Below are positions 58,401 to 64,000 of a stretch of 64,000 nucleotides of DNA, piece after piece. The notes below the pieces were generated by a model. The model did no database searches. It had not been told where the DNA came from and was given only the letters and a program-made list of their open reading frames with translations. This stretch comes from Mucor racemosus. Lineage: Eukaryota; Mucoromycota; Mucoromycetes; Mucorales; Mucoraceae. The stretch spans positions 310,001-374,000 of the forward strand of contig JAPEHQ010000013.1 in assembly GCA_027405735.1 (NCBI GenBank), in the 5' to 3' direction. Position numbers and translations under genes: made by a program. Within the stretch, counting starts at the first letter, position 1. Each line of letters begins with the position of its first letter.

Positions 58401-60447
58401 CTGGACAGCTGAACACAGTGAAGCTATGCGAAAATTGCAATTAGCCTTAGTTAGTGCTCCTGTATTACATGCACCCAACCTCAATCATCCGTTTCATTTG
58501 GTTACTGATAGTAGTGCTGTGGGCATCGGCTGCTGTCTATACCAAATAATTCATAATCGTATCTACTACATTGGTTTTCTGGCAAGATCACTCACACCCT
58601 GTGAACAACGATGGGGCATATTCAAACGTGAGCTACTTGCAGTTGTATACGCTTTCACTAAATATCGTCAATGGTTATATGGTCGTCCATTCCATTTATA
58701 TGTAGATAACAAAGCATTACTATTTCTTCATACACAAGAAAAAACCAACCGCATTATTGAAAATTTTTACGAAACCATTTATGAATTTACCTTTGATATC
58801 ACTTATTGTGAAGGTATAAAGAATATTCTAGCCGACCGTCTCTCGCGACTTTTCGATTCCCCTCAAAGTCTGGCGGGCGCTGGTTCATCCAAGAATGAGA
58901 ATGCTTCAAAGAAGTCTAAGTCCTTTGCAAAGGAATCTAAACGTCTAAATACCACAAAAGAAACAAAACATGGAAAAAATTTATCTGATTCCAAAACATC
59001 AGAATCCAATAATTTATACATTTGCGCCAGTCACCTAGATGTATTTGAAACGCCTAAATCAAATCAAGAAAAGATTCAATTACTTGAAAAGAGTCATCTA
59101 CTTGGCCATTATGGGGTAGGCGCAATGGAACGTATTATCCATCAAGATTATAGAATGCATTGGCCCAACTTGAGGGACGATATTACCAAGTTTGTGAAAA
59201 ATTGTCATCAATGCAGATTATACAATCCAGCCAAACATGTATTTCATCCACCTGTCAGTATTGCTCCAAATGGAGTATGGCAACATCTTGTCATGGATCT
59301 TGGTACCTTCAATGTTACAACTCCAAGAGGGAATAACTTCATTTTAGTGGTAGTCGATGTGTTCTCTAGATTTACCATATTAAGAGCGATCAAAGACAAA
59401 ACTGCATTATCTGTAGCTACAGAACTAGTATCTATCTTTTCGTTGTTCGGATACCCGTATATACTAGGTCATGATAACGGAAAAGAATTTTCTGCAAATT
59501 TATTGCAATGTATAACCGATCAATGCGGCATAAGCGAAAAGCTAAGTTTACCATTCAATCCCCTAGGTAATAGTGTGGCCGAGGCTACGGTAAAAACCAC
59601 CAAAAGAATCATTGTAAGGATGCTTAATGGATACGATGAATCATGGGATTTATATGTAAACAGCACAGCTCTTGCAATGAACTGTCATTATTCACGATTA
59701 CACAATATGAAACCATTCTGTGTCATGTTCTTTAGACAACCCAATACGTTCCACAATAATTACGCTAAACTAGCACCTAACTTTCCTGGAAAAAGCATTG
59801 ACCAGAAAGCGTTTGTCAAGAAACTTAGTTTGGTAGATCGTATCCTAATTCCAGCCATTAAAGAACAAATTGAAAGAACACAAAAAGCTGACAATGCTTA
59901 TTTCATGAAAAGACACAAAATACTTCAAAAACCTTTTCCTACTGGATCGGCAGTAATGATAAAAAATGTCGAAGGAAAGAATAGCAAAACTGATCCACTT
60001 TATGAAGGGCCATATACCATATGCGGTACTACAAAAAATGGTAGCTACATCTTGAAAGATCGTACAGACACCTTACTTGCGCGCGATGTGCCAACATCTC
60101 ATATCAAATTGATCCATGACGATTCAGTAAACCCAGAGGACTCTTCTGAAACCTATGAAGTGCAAGCTATTATAGATCACCGCGGGAAAGGACCAAAAAT
60201 AGAATATCTAACTCGATGGAAACATTTCAAAGAAGATGATGACACATGGCAAGCACCAGAAACATTCGATGGTACTGACATGATCAAGGCTTATTGGGCT
60301 AGACGAAATGTGGATCAAGAATTCAATCAAAACAAGCGAAGTACTAGAAAACGAGTGGCACCAAAATCAATCAACAAACGCAGAATACCGACTCGTGATG
60401 ATAAAAGCAAAACTCGAAAGAAATTCAAAGCAACCAACGTAGAATGA
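55423..60447 (+). CDS. Gag-Pol polyprotein of Ty3/gypsy chromovirus
   Basis: 1,674 residues in one frame, with no frameshift between gag and pol. Gag capsid-like region is at about 140-290 (WRRLIKPRLSSSMLAWL...INEYVDRFNVLRE); a C-x2-H-x4-H-x4-C knuckle starts at 368. The aspartic protease signature LLDSGCTFSAISPQ has its Asp near 552. Reverse transcriptase lies at about 730-930, with catalytic FQDD at 877-880 instead of the usual YxDD/FxDD with V or I. RNase H Asp is at 1029 (TDSSAVGIG) with YVDNKALLFL further on. The integrase HHCC zinc finger is at about 1225-1265, and the catalytic triad D1292, D1351, E1387 has exact DX35E spacing. A C-terminal chromodomain at about 1576-1628 (YEVQAIIDHRGKG...YLTRWKHFKEDDDTW) should target heterochromatin marks. 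No stops, so probably functional. Confidence 0.95.
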   Translation: MQTFPTTTSETHHFDGKSTSAMDVDDCSSVIEETNLSRTDLRKQINTLKLQLARATQLLLTSNSEEAKAEVIRLKDLIALSNEVYNVMLPSEVPEPVNSSTSASVSSNATSSDNFDHTSRSNNTSNSFLVPSSLPWIQWKDHFFNRKAAVYDTPLACLDIFESVLDAHGLELDQHWRRLIKPRLSSSMLAWLKTVDQSFSWLQFKEKVISKYGLSPAQEKAEAKLKLQQLRIKRNESINEYVDRFNVLREKANVVDTTELVKALLAPLPHALNEAINIHVLLCDDPNKDTVEYTIEKLKIAYVDYQSRHYLDKSFSTTLPSSPRRREDRQTRHAKPYDRNSSDGFPRKLAARPSNQAKPSSRKESPWCDIHKFHGHATADCRANALNNPGNMPTAPRTCYTCKKSWVPGHNCSSNASSKHNPHRKSHDKKHRNGYHSSSSGRHSSSTKHVRPPLVPGTKPSKRHSSTSSSESHSDGKTTSSDIDMDEQSGDENLVYAAAALDLDSNDRKGKNKAECKYNDDYFCQRPDNFMSNDAIYLPLTVEKIKVWALLDSGCTFSAISPQLAKHLNLSIKKKAGRVMLAQKDVNLQRIGKTAKNLEVYYNTKTIFSKFEIFEIVNDLHVCIGMNLLPKLGIQISGLTYDWDEHTGPEIPAIDPEPYKPNDSPFGNPSERAQLLKYIQSSIDANKSIPPGAYCNLPDSAIILPIKKHLTHDTFKPQYPIAESLKPVVAEQIQKWKDSKIIERAPPNNPHNSPLLLVRKKNSQGEYTGNDYRCVIDSRLINKALDPRKIDRYPLPLISEMHRKMSKFALFSTIDLSACYHSFAIISKYRPLTAFTDLNGSQWMFSRAPFGLRPLSSRVQRILSTLFEDISEHTSVFQDDITVHTCADLQFHAKCVKEVINRLTKANLRMNVEKLHLAQRCIYILGFCLSEAGLQLDQRKVANCLNWPVEVKSSKELASRLGLINYFRESIPNIATLTASLNKLRNAPDIRKVWTAEHSEAMRKLQLALVSAPVLHAPNLNHPFHLVTDSSAVGIGCCLYQIIHNRIYYIGFLARSLTPCEQRWGIFKRELLAVVYAFTKYRQWLYGRPFHLYVDNKALLFLHTQEKTNRIIENFYETIYEFTFDITYCEGIKNILADRLSRLFDSPQSLAGAGSSKNENASKKSKSFAKESKRLNTTKETKHGKNLSDSKTSESNNLYICASHLDVFETPKSNQEKIQLLEKSHLLGHYGVGAMERIIHQDYRMHWPNLRDDITKFVKNCHQCRLYNPAKHVFHPPVSIAPNGVWQHLVMDLGTFNVTTPRGNNFILVVVDVFSRFTILRAIKDKTALSVATELVSIFSLFGYPYILGHDNGKEFSANLLQCITDQCGISEKLSLPFNPLGNSVAEATVKTTKRIIVRMLNGYDESWDLYVNSTALAMNCHYSRLHNMKPFCVMFFRQPNTFHNNYAKLAPNFPGKSIDQKAFVKKLSLVDRILIPAIKEQIERTQKADNAYFMKRHKILQKPFPTGSAVMIKNVEGKNSKTDPLYEGPYTICGTTKNGSYILKDRTDTLLARDVPTSHIKLIHDDSVNPEDSSETYEVQAIIDHRGKGPKIEYLTRWKHFKEDDDTWQAPETFDGTDMIKAYWARRNVDQEFNQNKRSTRKRVAPKSINKRRIPTRDDKSKTRKKFKATNVE

Positions 60448-60736
60448 AGGCACAGCACTTTCCATCTGATTTACCTTTTTCCTAAATTGAATTTTCCCTT
60501 ATTTTAAGGTTTTACAAATTAGGTTTTTTAACGGTAATCAGATCAATTCCTCGTATTTCATCAGGGCAACAACAATCAATCATCAAATCACCCTTTTTCT
60601 TTTTTTCTTTTTTTTCTTTTTTTTCAAGTTTATCGGTTCAATAAGGCATGTTCTCGACATGTACCAACAACAAGTTTACATCGGCGTACGCATCACCCTA
60701 CATCTTCCATGTAGACTGTATGCTGGTGCGGGGTAG

Positions 60737-60917
60737 TGTTATATCAGAATCCATATATGGCATTACCGATGTCTATTTTCATAGTCTCAGTCCTGGGTGT
60801 ACCCATATCATTATTGTATTACCCGAGATTGCCGTCTATTACATATATCCTCACATTGTATATTGAATAAACCACACCTTTTACTCTTGTTCAATTCTTA
60901 TTGTTATTGATAAAACA
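60737..60917 (+). repeat. 3' LTR of gypsy element
   Basis: Identical by eye to the 5' LTR. The preceding GGTGCGGGGTAG is the only purine-rich stretch next to it and would be the polypurine tract. T/C-rich tracts lie at about 60590-60625, between the end of the coding region and the LTR. Confidence 0.92.
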
Positions 60918-60922
60918 ACGAC

Positions 60923-61400
60923 GTCGCTCTACGGCCTCGCTTTTGCAATTTTTTAATGAATATATGATATGATAGACGGTTTTCCTGGTAGAAAAATGTA
61001 TGTTTCTATGATAACATATATTGCCTATTATTATTTTGTTTAGTTTATAGTTCATGGTTCATGCGCTGTAATGCTGCTTTTGACATTGGCTGAAATGTCT
61101 AATTTAGCAGGGTTTTAATTGCACTAAATAATGCAAAGCCTTGAAAACCATTTTCTACGTGTGTTGTTTCTCTCTTTTTGTTTTCGTATTATTCTAAGAA
61201 TATATTCACTGTTTGATAAGATATATCAGACTATTATCAAGCTGGTATTCTTTTCTTTTATCTAAATAAGCATGCTAACATAAGGGACTAATGTTTTTAA
61301 TATAGGTAGCACTCTATATTAGGGGCTGATATTTTTATTTAACCGCATTCAAAGATCAAATATCATTATTTACTACTTACTACTTTATTGTTGGACGTAT
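60923..61400 (+). repeat. Dispersed repeat family 1, copy D, right part
   Basis: Continues from 55203: GCTCTACGGCCTCGCTTTTG through TGACATTGGCTGAAATG to TTGTTGGACGTATTTCTTG, as in copies B and C. Confidence 0.7.
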
Positions 61401-62660
61401 TTCTTGATCACTAAGGCCGAACTATGCTTCTCATATGCATAATGATCTGCACAGATGGGCGGAATAAAAAATCTGTGCAGATCAGGCAGCCCAGATCAGC
61501 AGAGCAATGAGATCAAGGCTTTTAAATCAATTTATTAAAGTATATCAATCATAATATAATTAATAACGAAGATTAATTTGAATGGTTTAAAGCAGATGTG
61601 AGCTACTCTGATTCAACAGAATTGCCTTATTGACGAGATACAGTATATTAATTTGACATTTGGGGTTTGAAAATTTTCTGCCCATGTTCTTCTTTTGGGG
61701 ACTAAATGGAAACAACGACAACAACCTGTTTGGTAATGCTAAAAGTATTTATGCCTTTGTAAATTTCTGTTTGTAACACACAAAATCTTTTTTCTTCCCT
61801 GCTCTTTCCTGGGTGTTACGCCAGGAGATTAGATCAATCTTAAAGCTAAAATATTTATCAAATCATTTAATAAAAATAAAGAAAAACTGTTATAAAATAA
61901 AAGAGCACACTAAAACTAAAGAACTTTATTATAAGATCGAAACATCTGCTTTTATATTTACATTCTCTAATTATATGACCTGTTTATATGAGTTTATTTA
62001 TATATATACATATATCCAATCAAGTCTAGGTGACACACACTAGTTTCACATTTCTGTATAAATGGAGCTTCATAACATAATACACAGCAATGTAGAACTT
62101 AACATATCAAACTGTGTTGTAATCTTAACCAAGGAATGCACCCAGATCTGTGGATGCAACACTGGGCTCTTTTATTCACATTTAAAACTACAACAAAAAG
62201 ACTAATATTTTTCTATAAACTGAAATCAAGTAGCAGGTACAAGTACATGTTTTTCCTATTGTTTATTTGAAAATAAATGATTAACTGTTAATGTTGGGGC
62301 GCGTTATAGTATCTTTTTCGAACAAAAAAAGCATCCAGGACGTAATCATTTTGTTCCATTATCTACGTTATAATCAGTGCTTTTTTGGTTTAAAATCGAT
62401 ATCTACCTGGAGAAGAACTGGTAATTATAAAAGTATGTATAGTATTGACTTGATTTGAATGAATAGATAAACTCATGTTAGTCTATTTAGTTTCTAAAAA
62501 GTATTTGTTTCTATTTAGTGGCCAACAGCTAAGAAGAGGAAAATAAGATGTTTTCTTGTATACCACTATCAACTTTCAAAGGTACACAATAATTATCACT
62601 TATTAGCTTGTTATTAATAATTGATTTTACTAATAAATTAATTTTTATAGGTCAAAAGTA
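61401..62660. other. Intergenic with hairpin; no recognised gene
   Basis: Contains the inverted repeat at 61444-61483 and GGGTGTTACGCC near 61812. No coding region is supported. Short AT-rich open frames show no motif. Confidence 0.35.
61444..61483. repeat. 13-bp perfect inverted repeat with 14-nt loop
   Basis: GATCTGCACAGAT at 61444-61456 and its exact reverse complement at 61471-61483. A stable hairpin in RNA or cruciform in DNA. It lies just beyond the end of the family 1 repeat, so it may mark an element end. Confidence 0.7.
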
Positions 62661-63640
62661 AGTTTGTTCTGGTAAAGCATTACATAAATTGGCTTGGGAC
62701 AAAGAGGTAAAAAGAAGGCAATAATAGGTTCCAGTGGTGGCTACGTTATGTTTACGATATTGTAGAGGTAAGACTAAAACTTAATGTAAGTCACCTCTAG
62801 CGTAATGATTATAAAGTGAGACTATATTATCATCAAATAAACTACCACATAATATTAACATGTATAAATATTTACGGTAATAAGCTTTAATCAAGTGGGT
62901 ACAGCATCGTAAATTCTCGAAAAAGTTCTCAAGTATCGTAAAATCTCTTATTTTTAAGACTTACAAGGCTTATAAGCGGAATATTAATTTAAAAAATTAT
63001 TTTTGTCCAGGTCATCAATTTTGACATTTTTTAATTTTTTTTTTTCTGGTTTTGCAAATCTAGAGTTAATTATACTACCAATTATAAAAACAAAAATATA
63101 CACATATACAGAATTTAGCGCTCTATTTGCTCAATAAAAAATAACAAACATTTTTATTGCAAAATATTACATGAAAATCCTTTAATCAAAAAACCGTTTT
63201 TCGGGCAAAAATGCTAAGTTTCATTACTTAACATTTAATATTAAGCTTTTATAAAATGTGTATTAGTCATGGCTACAATTTTCTCTCACATTGTAGTATA
63301 TTTAAACGTCGATTTTGGTATCAAAATTTGATTTTTCTATTTTTTGATCAAAATCATGAGTGCTGGTAAGGATAAAATGAGTCCCGAAAATATCCGCTAC
63401 AAAAACTGAATTTTCAGACCGCACGTAGTTGAATATAAGAAAAGTTAAAAAAAAACGCTTTTTTATTTAAAACTTAGATACGTATACCATAGTATAGGAG
63501 ACTTAGCCGTTCAATCTTGCTATACTCAATTACGGTGTCGCTCTACGGGCTTGCTTTTCCATTTTTTTTTAGTAAATGTATGATATGACAGACGGCTTTT
63601 CTGGTAAAAAAATGTATGTTTCTATGGTAATAGATATTGT
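62660..63640 (+). repeat. Dynein-like relic plus family 1, copy E
   Basis: 62670-62770 translates to ALHKLAWDKE followed by frameshifted remains of IIGSSGGYV...YDI, then GTAAGTCACCTCTAG as in the other copies. The family 1 repeat follows to about 63640 and shows the uninterrupted CAATTACGGTGTCGCTCTACGG site where copy D carries the gypsy element. Confidence 0.6.
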
Positions 63641-64000
63641 GTTGTATTCCATGTCACCTTCTACAAATCTCCATCCTAATCTGATAGATAAGGTACTATA
63701 ATGGTGGCCTGCACAAATCCATGGTATAACCGATACTTCGGAAGGAAGTCTCAACCACGGATACTCTGTTTCTCCGTGTGGCTCAATAGCATATTCAGCT
63801 CATTTTATGACAGCGTATTAATAGGCGGCACTATTAATATAAACATTGATCTCAGGGCACGGACCTACTGTCGATTTTCGAGGATATTAAACAGCCAATT
63901 TTGAAGCCAATTCCATTCCTAACTCATATTAAAATGTAATTCATATAAATAGTCTTTTAAACCAAGGCCTAGAAGCTCTTGGTTCTTTCTTTTACAATTA
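63641..64000. other. Window end, unassigned
   Basis: A somewhat GC-richer stretch (63700-63860) with open frames on both strands but no motif that I recognise. It could be the edge of another element or gene beyond the window. Confidence 0.3.

Larger units (their letters stand above)
55204..60917 (+). mobile_element. Ty3/gypsy chromovirus, intact, with 5-bp TSD
   Basis: Complete 5,714-bp LTR retrotransposon. LTRs of 181 bp (55204-55384 and 60737-60917) start TGTTATATC and end GATAAAACA. I read them as identical. ACGAC flanks both sides (55199-55203 and 60918-60922). One long open frame encodes gag and pol. The age is likely very recent because the LTRs have not diverged. Confidence 0.95.

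Noticed and set aside
1..64000. CRISPR arrays, bacterial operons, rRNA genes
   Set aside because: No regularly spaced repeats, no ribosome-binding sites and no rRNA sequence; the window is eukaryotic.

Overview
The window reads as AT-rich nuclear DNA of a filamentous fungus, most likely Mucoromycota (Mucorales-like). The genes are split by short GT-AG introns (mostly 50-80 bp), they include septin, PKA regulatory subunit and multi-HMG-box genes with long glutamine runs, and there is an animal-type base-exchange phosphatidylserine synthase. Fungal mobile elements (Crypton, chromodomain Ty3/gypsy) surround them. Identification is by eye from translated motifs; no database was searched.

Layout. 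1-1.9 kb: a minus-strand copy of a dispersed repeat (family 1). 1.9-5.6 kb: signal peptidase subunit SPC2 (+), glutathione reductase (-) and a FAHD1-type acylpyruvase (-). 5.8-11.9 kb: two head-to-tail copies of a 2,904-bp Crypton (tyrosine-recombinase DNA transposon with a GCR1_C domain), inserted in an older LTR-like repeat and bounded by the same 5-bp sequence at all three junctions. 12-15.8 kb: two copies of dispersed repeat family 2. 15.9-26.5 kb: a five-gene plus-strand block: triple HMG-box protein, METTL21-type methyltransferase, PKA regulatory subunit, septin, and a zinc-finger/coiled-coil/RING protein. 26.8-38.4 kb: a repeat graveyard containing a ~3.4-kb tandem segmental duplication with pieces resembling dynein intermediate chain, nested solo LTRs and a tRNA-like relic. 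38.6-49.6 kb: a second gene block: phosphatidylserine synthase (-), a SAC3/GANP protein of the THP3/LENG8 type (-), ribosomal proteins eS26 and eL39 (+), a zinc-knuckle microprotein, a one-TM protein and a small unknown protein. 50.7-55.2 kb: repeats and a decayed Crypton-like recombinase. 55.2-60.9 kb: an intact Ty3/gypsy chromovirus with identical 181-bp LTRs and 5-bp target duplications, inserted in a family 1 repeat. 60.9-64 kb: more family 1 repeat.

The host genes are mostly unrelated housekeeping genes: secretion, redox, lipid synthesis, RNA export/splicing, translation, cAMP signalling and septation. The most unusual content is in the mobile elements. The tandem Crypton displays its own integration junctions and clustered AAGTCCC end motifs, and the repeats preserve a readable order of nested insertions.
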